This document shows, one piece after another, positions 23,686 through 35,867 of a stretch of DNA of 64,000 nt. This stretch comes from Pyronema omphalodes (Eukaryota; Ascomycota; Pezizomycetes; Pezizales; Pyronemataceae): the NCBI GenBank assembly GCA_024516155.1, contig JAJJXM010000082.1, forward strand, positions 124,001 to 188,000. Direction: 5' to 3'. The translations under genes and the position numbers were made by a program. Positions within the stretch are counted from its first letter, which is position 1. The number at the start of each line of letters is the position of its first letter. The notes beneath the pieces were generated by a model. The model searched no databases. It saw nothing but the letters and a program-made list of their open reading frames with translations, and was not told where the DNA came from.

Positions 23686-26600
23686 TGCCGGGGAATTATG
23701 TATGTATGCCAGGAATGCTCAATTGGTTCTTAATCTTCGGAGAACATGTTTGTAGTATATGCATAAAGATTTCCTTTCCTTTGGTCTAGACTATTTTTGA
23801 TCGCAAGATTAACTGGGCTATGGGCGTTTTTTTTTTGTTATTTGATGGAATTTTGTTGTAGTTTTCTTTGCGAAAAACGATTATTTTTTGGCGGTAATTT
23901 ATGCGGTTTTCAGACAATATCCGTGATTCTACAATATCCGATATACAAAATTAAGCTTTTAAATTTGGACTTTGACGTGGTTTGACAGAACACAAGCGCG
24001 CGTCAGCGCTTATAACCACCATAACGACGAGTACTGGACTAGATCCTCTCCAAGACTAGCTAAAGGGTCCCTAAGACCGTTAGTGGAAACCCAAGAGTTC
24101 CTGTTTTAGTCACTCGACAATGCCTTCGTCATAACAAAACGAGTGACATTGCCGACATCCATCATGACCCTAACTACAGTCATGATATGTTTTGGAATCA
24201 AAACTGTGCACGACTATGATTGTAACGGGTATGACAGTTCCAAAAACATCATCATGTCCACATATGTCATGTTCCTTATATCAGAATTCCTGGTCATCAT
24301 GATTTCCAACTGCTACACCTTAGCTTATAAACAAACGAATCGAATTGTTAGCAACTGTTTGAAAGGCATGGAAGTTCAAGAAACAGCGTCTTTGATTAAC
24401 TACAGCATTAATCAGGAAGTTCGTAAAGAATCTTCTATTGAAAATATCAGTGTTTGAGAAAACAAAGCTTGGAGCCTTATCACCGGTGAGTTTTGAAATT
24501 AAAAAAGCGTGACGATGTACATGACCATTACCAACACTGTAAAGCACATTGCCATAACTCAACTCCGTCTCCACAACTCTCCTTCTCTCCATCGAATCAC
24601 ATCCATTACCGATTCCGCGCCAACTCGGTCAATTCTTCATCCGATTCTCTCGTATTTCAGCGGCGCTCAAGTCTCCGGTATTGCATAAAGATCCTCATCC
24701 ACCATCTCATTCATATGTATTCTCTCCATATCTCCGAATGTCTCACGTCCGCCTCAAAAAGAAGCGTATTCTTTCTTTATATAAAACTTCCATTCCACCG
24801 AGCTTCCTTTCCCCAGGAGAATTGCTATGAAATATGTATATGCAGGGCTAGGGCTGACAATTATGCGGAATCTATGCGGGTGGTATGCGGGGTGCATGGA
24901 TCTCCCGCTACATAACCATACCGCCGCCACTGCCGCAGATTAGCTTGCAAGGAGTTTATTGAGCAACGTCATCTCTAGGTATAGTGCAGGTTTTTGTACA
25001 CAAACAATGACAGACCATAATATGCGACTTCTTCGGAGAATCATCGGTGTTAACGGGCATTTAACAGGCCATGATAACACACAGCAACTGATTATGCCGT
25101 TTAGAAATAGTCAAAGATCTGGATCTTACGATCTACAACATAGCCCATGGACCATGGTACGATTATCATTTTTGGAGACTCTTCAATGCCAAGATTTGGC
25201 CGCATATCTATCACGGATAAATCGGTTTATCCAGCTCGGTGGAAACCATTCGATCATACGCGCAATACACGTTTCCGGACAACTCTGCGATCTCATAAGC
25301 ACTGTCTTGGTTTTCATCTTGGATTTTAATAAATTACCATGATATGTTGTAGATCCTACATGTATATCTCACAAAGTGATGTATCAATAACGCTATCTAT
25401 ACCTACTAGTCAACTCAATTCTAATTTCTGTACATACCCCCGAAGTCACTTTCGGAAGACGCGTCTACCCCACACTGTTGGCATACATATCTAGGGCCGG
25501 GAATTTATATTGATCCGCGATCAACAGCGGTTGGAATAATCTCTAGCTACAGTCCCCGCAATATAGTATTCCACATCCAGAGATCCTATCACTCCGCAAA
25601 TGTCTAGGTATATTGAAATCCCGACTTCCATTGACCCGTGCTGGGAAGAATGCAGTTATCCTGAACTCCCAAGTCAATGCCAATTCCTATATCAGCATCA
25701 GCATCGTCAAAATTGTGGTGCCATAATTCCTAAGTCCAAGCGCTTGGATAATATCGGTTTGCACCGGCCCGTATTATAATCGGCCCGTTACCATAGTCTG
25801 GTTAAGCGATGCACGACTATCCCTAGATTCCCCACGCCTTGGCTCTCTACCTGTAAGATCTATGGCACCGCTCACCGAAAATCTTCATCGCCGAAAATAG
25901 AAAGAAGGTATGTAGGGACTCTGCGCAGAGAGCTCTAGAGCTATGGCGCTACGGCTAAAATGACACTGGCTAGGGATGTTCCTCTAGCTAGAGCTCAACA
26001 TCAGACTTTACGCAATGGTGAGACTTAGATTAATATCATAATATTCTGGGGACTAAGATGATAAAAATGATACCAGAAATCTTCAAATCCACGAAGTTTT
26101 TGGTGTTGGGGTAGTCTTTGAAGCTTCATGATTTCCATGGGGTATATTGCTGGGTTGGTTGCCATAGGCGCTAGGGTTGCCTTCTCATAAAACAACCCCC
26201 ACTTTAAACCAAAAATTGCTTGAAATCAAAATTGTGTACCTACAAAATACAAATATGTATATCAGGAAGTATTTCAATCGGGTCGAGAATTTCTGAATTT
26301 CGACGCCTCAAGCTGTTTGTGTCGGCATAAGCTTTAGCCTAAAGGATTCTCATGATCAGGCAGGTGACAATTCACAACAGTCGGTTGCAAAGGTGGCTGA
26401 TGCAATACTAAGTATGCTTTAGTTGCCACGCAAATCCCTCTAGAGCTGTAATGCGCAAAGTCAATCGTGAGACGAGATGCCTATGTAGAGGCATGACAAT
26501 ACAGATTTGGGGTCACACGGGATCTCTAAATCGACATGGATTTCGAATGTTATGGTCTGATTAACATAAGACTAACGGAAGATAATCCATAGAATTTCAT

Positions 26601-27043
26601 GGATGTTTATTTCCAGATGATAGGCGAGCTTCGAAGCTCTAATCATGAAGCTGGCTGGAGAATTCCGGTTTAGGTTGCATGTAGTTAATGATTCACATTT
26701 TACCTTCTAGTTCGCTTAAGGTCGTACGTAGTGCGTGGATCACGGTCCGCATTATGGTTACCGATAGTCGGAATCCTTTCCTTTTGATTTTTTTTCTATC
26801 CAGTGGCATCTAACCTGGCTGACCACTAGCTAGTTTGGTAGAATTCATGGCACCCACACATTACTTCGACACCACTTCGACACCGCGTACCGTCGATCAT
26901 TTGGGATTAATATAAGAACCTCAATGAATTCCGTCAAGTTTTATTTTGACAATAGAGTACGCAATTACAACATTCCTATTGAATAATTCGAGATATCTAT
27001 TGCCTCCTCCTACTACACAACTTCAAGGAAACTTTCAAACAAT
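23686..27043. other. Gene-poor AT-rich interval
   Basis: About 3.4 kb with only short frames of no recognisable family. Composition is AT-rich with frequent CTAGAG/GAGCTC-type short palindromes around 25900-26000. It may contain decayed mobile DNA, but no terminal repeats or enzyme motifs are visible. The final 150 bp is the promoter of the alcohol dehydrogenase gene. Confidence 0.45.
26908..26917 (+). promoter_or_regulatory. TATA-like element of the ADH gene
   Basis: TTAATATAAG about 130 bp upstream of the ADH start codon, a plausible TATA box for a strongly expressed gene. Transcription start not determinable here. Confidence 0.35.
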
Positions 27044-28317
27044 ATGGCGCAGCAGGAGTTTAAGATCCCCGAGATGCAGTGGGCGCAGGTGTTTGATAAA
27101 CACAATGGCCCCATCGAACTAAAGCAGATTCCTGTACCAAAGCCGGGACCGGATCAGATTTTGATTAATATCAAATACACCGGAGGTTCTAATTGTCTTG
27201 CATTTTTTGTTGATTTAATTGAGCTGACGGATTTCCATCATAGTTTGTCACACTGATCTCCACGCCTGGAAAGGCGACTGGCCACTCGACGTCAAGCTCC
27301 CGCTTGTTGGAGGCCACGAGGGTGCAGGAGTTGTCGTTGCAGTTGGAGAGTTGGTGAAGGATATCAAAGTTGGAGATCATGCCGGTATCAAGTGGCTAAA
27401 CAGCTCTTGCGGCCAGTGTGACTTCTGTATGTTGAGCTCTGCTTGAAATAATAACAATAGCTAACGCAGTCCAAAGGTATGGCCGCAGATGAACCTCTTT
27501 GCCAGAAGGCAGTCCTTTCGGGATACACACAAGACGGTACCTTCCAGCAATACGCTCTAGCAAACGCCGGACATGCCGCACGAATTCCCAAGGAGCTTCC
27601 CTTGGATGCTATGGCTCCTATTCTTTGCGGTGGTATCACTGTCTACAAGGCTCTTAAGGAGTCCCATGCCCGTCCAGGTGACAGTGTGGTGATTACTGGT
27701 GCCGGTGGAGGATTGGGAACTCTAGCCCTACAATATGCTAAGGCTATGGGATTCCGAACCATTGCCGTTGATGCTGGAGATGAGAAAGCACAGCTTTGTA
27801 CTGAAAAGTTGGGAGCTGAGGTGTTTGTCGACTTCACAAAGGATGATGTAATTGCCAAAATCAAGGAGAACACTGGTGGGCTCGGTGCCCATGCCGTGAT
27901 TCTGTTGGCCGTATCAGAGAAGCCCTTCCAGCAGGCTACTGAGGTGGGATCATAGTTCCATTTACTAAAGAAAATTATGTTGATTATTGATTTAGTACTG
28001 CCGGAGTCGTGGATCGGTTGTTTGTGTCGGTCTTCCACCTGGAGCAAAGATCTCGGCGAGCGTTTTCAACACTGTCGTCCGGATGTTGACCATTAAGGGA
28101 AGTTACGTCGGAAACAGACTCGATACCCAGGAGGCTATTGATTTCTTCGCAAGAGGATTGATTTCTGCACCATACAAGGTGGCCAAGCTATCAGACCTTC
28201 CAAAGGTTTTCGATATGATGGAGAAGGGACAAATTGCCGGAAGATATGTTCTTGACACTTCCGTAAGTTATCTGTCTAAGTTTCCTGAATAGCTCGCTGA
28301 AAATAGTCTAGGTTTAA
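27044..28317 (+). CDS. Zinc-dependent alcohol dehydrogenase (ADH1 type)
   Basis: Cytosolic medium-chain dehydrogenase interconverting ethanol and acetaldehyde with NAD(H). Five exons: 27044-27185, 27244-27426, 27477-27943, 27996-28262 and 28312-28317; 354 residues, the usual length. Catalytic zinc ligands lie in VCHTDLHAW and GGHEGAG. The structural zinc site has its four cysteines in CGQCDFC and ADEPLC. The Rossmann glycine motif GAGGGLG is followed by QYAKAMG. The C-terminal [15 protein letters not shown] and GQIAGRYV blocks match yeast ADH1. Intron 2 uses an AAG acceptor rather than the nearer CAG, because only AAG restores the cysteine and the ADEPLC spacing. The last exon adds only Val and a stop after GACACTTCC; reading through instead would add ten unrelated residues. 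Which ADH paralogue this is cannot be said. Confidence 0.93.
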
Positions 28318-29165
28318 GCCATTGCCGCATTTGCTATTTTGAGCGCTAGCAAGTATTTTATGATTTTATGATATGATGTAACTTTTGTTGTTTTTATGGT
28401 GTATTGCTGGAAGGATTCTTGTACCTATGTCTTTGACCAAATACCAAATACCACGCTGTTGTTGAATGTGTTTATGCGATTCTTATCTCAATATGGACGA
28501 CATCTTGATTTTTGTGACGGCCTTCCACAATTTCCTGAAGTGATTTCTGAGGACTTTCGTAAATTCCCCTTCGTAGGAGATCAATGCTTATTGGCGGTGA
28601 TTGGCCTATTTCTAGTAAAGCTGGTGACATGAATTATACTTGTGTAATCCGCCTGTAGTTCCTTCGTGAAAGACAAACCGCTAGATCTTCATCTCATCCT
28701 GGAAGTCATTCTTCGCGTGCTATCTTTCTGAACGACGAGAGTGGAAGCCACATGACTGAGGACTAAAGGGCGATGTGAGAAGAGATGAGATCTGGTCTGC
28801 ATCGCCGTCGTATATGGCGCACTGCCGGGTGGCGTCAAGGAGACACGATTTCGTGGTGTAGACGCGACACGGGAGGCGGGGTAGCTCATTGTTTCATCTC
28901 CTTTCGCCAACACACAAACCAGACCTCTCAAGTCTTGGCCTGCAGTTCCAATGCTTAGAGCCTCGAGGAGCTTCTCCAACGGTCCCAGAGTTTCAAAGAC
29001 ACGATAATATACCCAGTTGGTGTTGCTAATCCCTTCCGACAAAGAAGAAATCGGAGCCAGTCTATACCATCTTGACCGGATTCCTAATTTTTTTAACCCG
29101 GCGGCGTTGTCAACCTCACTCCCCCGAAGCACCTCCACCGAACTGCTACCTACCCCTCATCAAGC
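28318..29165. other. Intergenic region between ADH and CUL3
   Basis: About 0.85 kb holding the ADH 3' UTR and CUL3 promoter. A 149-codon minus-strand frame at 28689-29138 is open but shows no family resemblance and covers the CUL3 5' flank, so I do not call it. Confidence 0.5.
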
Positions 29166-31796
29166 ATGGCAAGCAGAGGTCCCCGTGGTAAAATACGCCC
29201 CCCGCGTCGTGTGAGCCTCCACCATTCTCCGAAAAGCTTGCGATTGCTATAATCTGCTTATACTGACCTTTGATTTGCTTAAAGGGCCTTGTTACGGACC
29301 AAGTCGACTTCGATGAAGTATGGGCAGTTCTCGCTCAGTCTCTCCGCGAAATCCACCATAAGAACGCGTCAGCGCTATCGTTCGAAGCTCTCTACCGAAA
29401 CGCTTACAAGCTCGTATTGAAGAAATATGGCGACAGGCTATATAACCAAGTTAGTCAGCTTGTAACGGAACATCTGCAGTATGTAGCTGTTCGTGACGTC
29501 AAGCCGCTAGTGCCCAGTGCTGTGGTTACGGGATCTGTTGGAAGCGCCATTGAGAAGCGAAATGGCGGTAGCAAGTTCTTGGAGCAGCTCAAAGCTGTTT
29601 GGGAGGATCACCAGCTCTGTATGAGCATGATAACGGATGTGCTGATGTACATGGTGAGTTTCATGACCAAACTGCTTTGTCCGGTGCTAATAACCACATT
29701 AGAACCGTGTATACTGTACCGATCACAAGCTACCAACAACATATGCAACTGGAATGGGCCTATTCAGAGAGCATATTTTACGAAACTCACAATACAAAAT
29801 TGGCACTGCGCTCAACAAAGTTATTCTCGATCAGATACAAATGGAACGGGAAGGCGACATCATCAGCCATGGACCAATCAAGTCATGTGTACACATGCTA
29901 GAAAGTCTATACGAGACTGAAGAGGAAAATGATAACGAAAAGGTGTATCTAACAAGCTTTGAAAGTAAGATTCTGGTCGCACCTCTGTTCTCGGTAATTC
30001 TGTATTCACTAACCAATGGTTAGATGAATTTATCGAAACTAGTACCGAATTCTACCGTGCCGAAGCACAAAAACTCCTACAGGAATGCGACGCCGCGACA
30101 TATCTTCGTAAGGTGGATAAACGATTAAGAGAAGAACGGGACCGTTGTGCAGACACGATATCGTCACTTACAGCACCGCGAATCCAAGCGGTTGTGGAGA
30201 AAGAATTGATCACAAATCCCATCAAAGAAGTAATGTCGATGGATTCTGGAATACGCTCTATGCTTGATCACGAAAAAATCGAGGATTTAAGCCTCTTGTA
30301 CATACTCATCTCTCGAGTAGACAAACATAAAACTGTCTTGAAGGATATGGCCTGCGATAGGCTAATCGAACTTGGAAGAAATATCAACTCGAGTTTGAAA
30401 ACCCCGCCAGCACCTCCTCCAGCGCCACCACAGGACAACGGCAACCCCTCAACTTCAGGAGCTGCTGCGGTAAAGGAGGAAAAGGCGACTTCTAATGCAA
30501 CGCTGATGGCTATCAAGTGGGTTAACGACGTGCTTGCGCTAAAAGACAAATATGATCGCATATGGGAGCAGGCTTGGGAAAAAGATAAGGGTATCGAAAC
30601 CGCCATTACACGGGCATTCACAAAATTCATCAACGACCTACAGGAAGGCCCGGAATATATATCGCTATTTATCGATCACAACTTACAACGTGGTATCAAA
30701 GGAAGGACTGAAAGTGAGGTTGACGATGTTCTGGACAAGGCGGTTATTCTATTCAAATATCTTACGGACAAGGATTTGTTTGAGCGACATTACAAAAACC
30801 ATCTCAGTAAAAGATTACTGCACAACAAGTCACTGTCGCATGATGCAGAAAAACAGATGATTTCAAAACTCAAGGTTGAAGTAGGAGTGGCGTTTACCAG
30901 CAAACTGGAAGGAATGTTCAAGGATATGCACCTCTCGGACGAGATGACGACCGAGTTCCGGCGCAAGCAACAAGAGGGCGAACCTTTGAAGGTCGATCTA
31001 TCCGTCAATGTTCTCACTAGTACCTTCTGGCCCGCTAAGGCTGTAGGAGTTGACTCCAAGCCATGTTCATACCCACCAATTATCGAGGAAGCTCGGGAAG
31101 CTTTTACAGCCTATTACCTTCAACGTCACAGCGGTCGAAAATTGATCTGGAAGCCAAACATGGGAACGGCGGATATCAAAGTAACCTTCAAGGGCCGGAA
31201 ACATGAGATCAACGTATCTACGTTTGCGATGGTGATTCTTTTGGCCTTTAACAATCTGGCACCTGGTGAATCTCTCTCATTCACAGATTTGAAGAGCATC
31301 ACTATGATACCCGATGAGGATCTCATCAGAAATCTCCAGTCTCTAGCTGTTGCAAAGTCTACTCGCCTTCTTACCAAAAAGCCCATGTCAAAGGACGTTA
31401 AGCCCACCGACGTTTTCTCGATTAACGAAAGCTTCAGCAACCCGAAGATTCGTTTCCGTATTGGAGTTGTCGCCTTGAACAGAGTTGAGAATGATAAGGA
31501 GAAGAAAGAAACGAGTGATAGCGTCGCAAAGGACCGAGATCAACAGATCGAAGCAGCAGTTGTGAGAATTATGAAGCAGCGCAAGACGCTGAGTCATCAA
31601 CAGCTGGTTATTGAGGTTATCGAGCAGTTGAAACATCGATTCGCACCAGACATGGGTAGTATTAAACGCCGTATTGATAGTTTGATTGAGCGAGAATATC
31701 TGGACAGAATGGAAGGCAGTCGAGAAACATATCAGTATTTGGTTAGTCCCTATTTTCTCTTCCCTTGGAGTAAGAAGCTAACATCAATAGGCATAA
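29166..31796 (+). CDS. CUL3: Cullin-3, scaffold of BTB-type ubiquitin ligases
   Basis: Scaffold of CRL3 E3 ligases: the N-terminus binds BTB adaptor-substrate receptors and the C-terminus binds the RING protein RBX1. Five exons: 29166-29210, 29285-29653, 29703-29964, 30024-31741 and 31791-31796; 799 residues. The start MASRGPRGKIRPPRR and the next block DFDEVWAVLAQSLREIHHKNAS match cullin-3 rather than cullin-1 or -4. The cullin homology region (KYLTDKDLFERHYKNHLSKRLL, then STFWP) and the winged-helix tail are complete. The NEDD8 acceptor is Lys743 in RIMKQRKTLSHQQL. The protein ends YQYLA; the last Ala and stop come from a 6-nt exon. A proline/alanine-rich insert of about 30 residues (near 353-382) sits between cullin repeats and accounts for the extra length over animal CUL3. 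Introns are 74, 49, 59 and 49 nt. Confidence 0.94.
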
Positions 31797-32356
31797 TCTT
31801 GGGGCCGTGTTTTTGTGTGGTTTGGGCGCCTGGGTATTGTGATATAAAAATTTCTGCTATTTTTTCATTGATCATATTGATTGGGAATGTCGTTTTTTTT
31901 TGTTGTGTGGTGTTCTAGGGGTTTGATTTGTTTGCTGGGGGCCCTTACTACCGAATATACTCCTCATATTCGTGTCTTTTACAAAAGGTTATACAGGGTG
32001 TTGTGATATCTGCTTTTTTAACAAAAGTTCTTTTGTTCATAGCTGTGCTAGATATAGTACGGAAAATATAATACGCCCCACACGAAACTTTTCAATGGAT
32101 ATAATCTCGACGGACTAATCCTTGGTATATACAGTTTTCACACAGTGGTACCTTCTTCGCAGCTTTCCATCCCCAACCCATATAAACACCGAAATATTAT
32201 CCAGACATAAAAAGAGAGAAAAAAACAAATCGCCACCTTCTCGGACATCATCGAAAACCCACAAAACGCAGCCTGCGCTAAATTTGAACAAATAAATCGA
32301 AAAAAAAACCAACCCAAAAGAAATAAATAAAAATTCAAAACTCCCATTCATTTCCA
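31797..32356. other. Convergent 3' intergenic region
   Basis: About 560 bp between the stop of CUL3 and the stop of the MARVEL-like gene on the other strand. T-rich then A-rich, as expected for two facing 3' UTRs. No gene seen. Confidence 0.55.
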
Positions 32357-33167
32357 TCATACCCCACGATAAACATGTTTCACCTCCCTAACATCTCTTC
32401 CACTTCTACTCATTTCCTCAGACTCTTCATATTCAACCTCTCTTTCCGCCGCTCTTTGATAAACCTTTTCACCTCTCAACATGGCTAAATAAAAGCTCAA
32501 CAAAGTAGTAGCAAAAAACAGAAGGATTTGTAAAATAACCAAAGCGACTAAAAGTTTAACCAATGCAGCGCTTCGTTTCTCTCGTAAACTGGTCTCGTTG
32601 TTGAAGCGTCGGATACTGACAAGCCACATGAAAAGTTGGTTTTGCGTATCGTCGATATGGTAGTTTTTGTCTAGTAAAACGGCGCAGGATATGTAGCCGG
32701 ATAATACCATGAAATCGAAACAGGCGGCGATTAGTTGGAGAATGTACGGGAGACAACAGACTGCTAGGAGCGAGAAGAAGGAGATCACTAGGGCTATGCA
32801 ACTCTGTTGTGGGATCATAGTGTTAGCGGAATGGTTCTTAATCAATAATGAGGAGTGAAGGAAAATTGGCGTGGAGAAATCGCAGTCGCAGCTCGCAGTT
32901 CGCAGTCGCAGTTCGCAGTCGCAGTTCGCAATCTCATAGATAATTCGCAAACAGGTCGCGAAAGGGTAAAGCAAGGTAAAAGATACATACAAAAAGCATA
33001 GGCACGACGACTTCCTGAGGCGGTCTGAAACCAAACTTTGCAAATTCATGTAGCATATACCCACAAGTACCGATCAGGATCAATGCAAAGATGTTCTGGA
33101 ACATCCGAAGGAACCATATTGTGAATTTCGCGACGGTTTTGGCTACCGTTCGCGTGATGATATCCAT
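32357..33167 (-). CDS. Four-TM MARVEL-like membrane protein
   Basis: Two exons, 33167-32991 and 32803-32357, give 207 residues. Both splice sites are phase 0 (GTATGT donor; CTAAC branch, CAG acceptor), and the intron is 187 nt because it contains a small tandem repeat. Four hydrophobic segments are visible: about 17-38 (FALILIGTCGYML), 53-79 (ALVISFFSLLAVC), 83-103 (FMVLSGYISCAVLL) and 140-167 (LLVALVILQILLFF). N- and C-termini are short and polar, and the tail is charged (EREVEYEESEEM). Topology and the Asp-Lys after the third segment fit fungal MARVEL-domain proteins, which sit in plasma-membrane microdomains such as eisosomes. Domain assignment is by topology and general resemblance, not by a diagnostic motif; the gene itself is well supported. 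Confidence 0.75.
32881..32931. repeat. Intronic tandem repeat (GCAGTTC/GCAGTC)n
   Basis: Alternating TCGCAGT and TCGCAGTTCGCAG units, about seven GCAG cores in 51 bp, inside the single intron of the MARVEL-like gene. It accounts for much of that intron's extra length. Confidence 0.85.
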
Positions 33168-35867
33168 GCTGGATGGTGGCGCCGCAAATGCGGGTTCGGG
33201 GGTGTGGAGACGCAGGTTGGGCGGTTTTTTTTTTTTTTTTGTGTTCGCTGCGCGGAGTTTTGTGCGGTTTTTGTCTAGAGGAGAGAAGGGTTGTTTCTTG
33301 TCTGTCTGTCTGTCGTCCCCTATTGTGCGCGAGGGGAAACGAAATACAAAATGAATTGTTGGATCCTCTGTGTAGGCGATAGGTCGTGAGGTTGCGTTTG
33401 CGTTTGTGGGTTGCTGACTCGAGATGAGGTGCCGGACCTGGCGGTGCCTAGCTAGCTAGAAGTTTGCGGGGTGGTTGGGGTTGATGTATGGATCGATGGA
33501 GAGTTGAGAAGATTGAGAAGCTGCGTGTTTTGATTCCCCGATCCCCATCAAATTCCCCTTGAAGACGAGTACCGTGCACACTAATGGCAGTGGAGAACGA
33601 TGCGATTAGATAGATACGCGCAGAGGTAATGGATATCTGGAACACAAATTTGGTCCTATTAGATGCGACAAAACTGCGGCAATGATGATGTTTCTTGGGG
33701 TTTTTGGAGTCCTCCTAACAGGTGCCTCATCGCCGCCTAGATGTTCGTGGGGTCGCCAAGATAACCGTTGCTAGGCGGGTGAGCTTTGGTGATGCGGTTT
33801 TGCCGACGCTGAACTCCGAGTTTCCAGCCTCCTATTTTTAGAATTGGTTCATTGGAGAGGTGGATAGCCAATCATGGTTAATGGCTCGGGATTGATCCAA
33901 TGAGTTTTGTTGAAACGGTCGTTTACGTGTTTCGTCGATACGCGTTTTGGGTTGTTGTGATTCTAAAGTGGTAAAAATTGACCCCGCGCGACATCCAAAG
34001 GATTATGTACGATCTCTAAAGCTCGGATTAGTCAATTCTGACATGGTGATTTTATGAACGAAGTACGACTGTACCTAAACCTCTGTGGCAGTTGCTCTTG
34101 ATAATAATTTGTTTCAACCCGGTTTTTGTGTTGAGAAATCGTTGTAAACAGTCGGAACGGCCTCCGAAAAGATCATCATGAGTCTTTAATCGATGCTGTA
34201 ACTCACGGCCCTTTCGGCCGCTATGAAGAATATCATCACATTCTTCCCAGATGATCTTCAAGGACATGTGCTCACCGCTCCAGAGGATACGGCAATGGAT
34301 TTTCAGCGTGGTCAAGTGCCCTTTATGTCAAACCCTGAGCCCTAGACCTAACATATGATTTCTCTCTCCCCCCGCCGCGCCAGGGCCGTGGAATAAGCAC
34401 CGTGCACCGTGCACCTTATCGAAAGGCTCTTCTGCACGTTTAGCGCATCTGTATCTACCTACTACCCGCGCGGGAACGCGTTTCGATACGGAGAGTAAAG
34501 GCTTAACTTTGCGGCTGCTCCACGAGTTCGTGTCTACGGAAGGATTCCGATGTTTTTTGACTCCGATCACTTTATCCCGTGTACCATTGCAGTCATGGTG
34601 ATGGTGATATATGATGACCACATATTTACAATCGACTGTACCATGGTTGAATCATTTACGTATTCGGTATGGCGGAGTGACATTCATACAGATTGGAATT
34701 CCGAAACGGCTGCTGCTCTTCTTGCCCTTCGCACCCTTCGCACCCTTCGCACGTTCTGCCTTGCATCCGCGATTTCCGACTTTTCTTGCAGCATCCTGCA
34801 TGATGCCTGCTAAATCCATTGGGCTAGCCGCTATTTCTGACGTTCTGGAATGAGCCTAAGGTTTTGTATCGATAGCAGTTAAGCTAAATTGGGGCTGTTT
34901 AGAGTCTTAGACCGATATTTTGTTCCAGCGCTTGGGCGGGGCTGAGGGCATTTTTTGTTGACTGCGCAGTTTCTTTAAGACATCGTTATGTGTTTTGAAT
35001 GATTACTTGGATATTGCTGACATATATTCAATTGGATTTTCTAGAAATTAATTGATATCATTTGAGTGTTGATTGCGTGACTGAGATCAGATAGAGATCG
35101 CCTGTTTTCTATAATTTTGACTTTAACTGAGAGCCCGGTAGGACACCATACAGAAAGGTGATTCGAAGTTTGGATCGATAAATTAGGTTACTTCCAGGTC
35201 GATTGTCCCCGTAAGGTTGCATTCTTATCCAGATCCATGTTACCTAGCTTATTACCTTGTTACATGCTGAAGAGGGATGGCTTTATTTGACTTTTCACAA
35301 GGCTTACAATGCTCAGAAATATCTTCCCCTAAGTGAAAACCAAAGCAAGAAACGCAAGTAGCTGGTTGGAATAAAATACAATAAAAATCAAATGGATCAA
35401 CAACTACATACTCATGCCGTTGCCCGGTGCTATGATCTAGCCACGGTGGTTACTGGAAAAGGCCTAGTTGATGCCCTGTGTGCTCCGCCATGACGACGTA
35501 AGCGGACACTCTGTACACGCCATATCACGTCAAAGGGTGTCAGACTGTGTACAAATAAAAATATCAAATCATAAAAATTATACAGTTGTATATCAAGTAT
35601 CCCAGATCGACATTGAAAGGTGAAAGAACGGGTGATCGTTGGTACCCACCCTAACCCTGCTCACTCACCAGGTCTCGTGACTTGAACTGGAGCGATACGA
35701 TAAACCCAGCGTTTCCTACTACACCTCTCAACCATTGCTCCGTCACCCTCCACCGTCACGCAGCAACCACTCGGGGTCATATCGCCTGTTGACCCTTCAG
35801 ATCGCATATAACAAAACCAAAATTTACTCGGTCTCAGGTATCTTTATTACAGTACTGTCGCCGAGAT
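33168..35867. other. Gene-poor interval upstream of SF3B6
   Basis: About 2.7 kb. It begins with the promoter side of the MARVEL-like gene (a T run near 33227-33240) and ends with the SF3B6 5' flank. Only short frames occur; none has a recognisable domain. A small 9-bp repeat near 34725 is listed separately. Confidence 0.45.
34725..34751. repeat. 9-bp tandem repeat (CCCTTCGCA)x3
   Basis: Three exact copies of CCCTTCGCA in noncoding DNA. Confidence 0.9.

Noticed and set aside
24143..24457. 104-codon frame with hydrophobic stretches
   Set aside because: It has no ATG at its start (GTG), no family resemblance, and lies in AT-rich gene-poor DNA.
28689..29138. 149-codon minus-strand frame between ADH and CUL3
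   Set aside because: No recognisable family, overlaps the CUL3 5' flank, no splice support.
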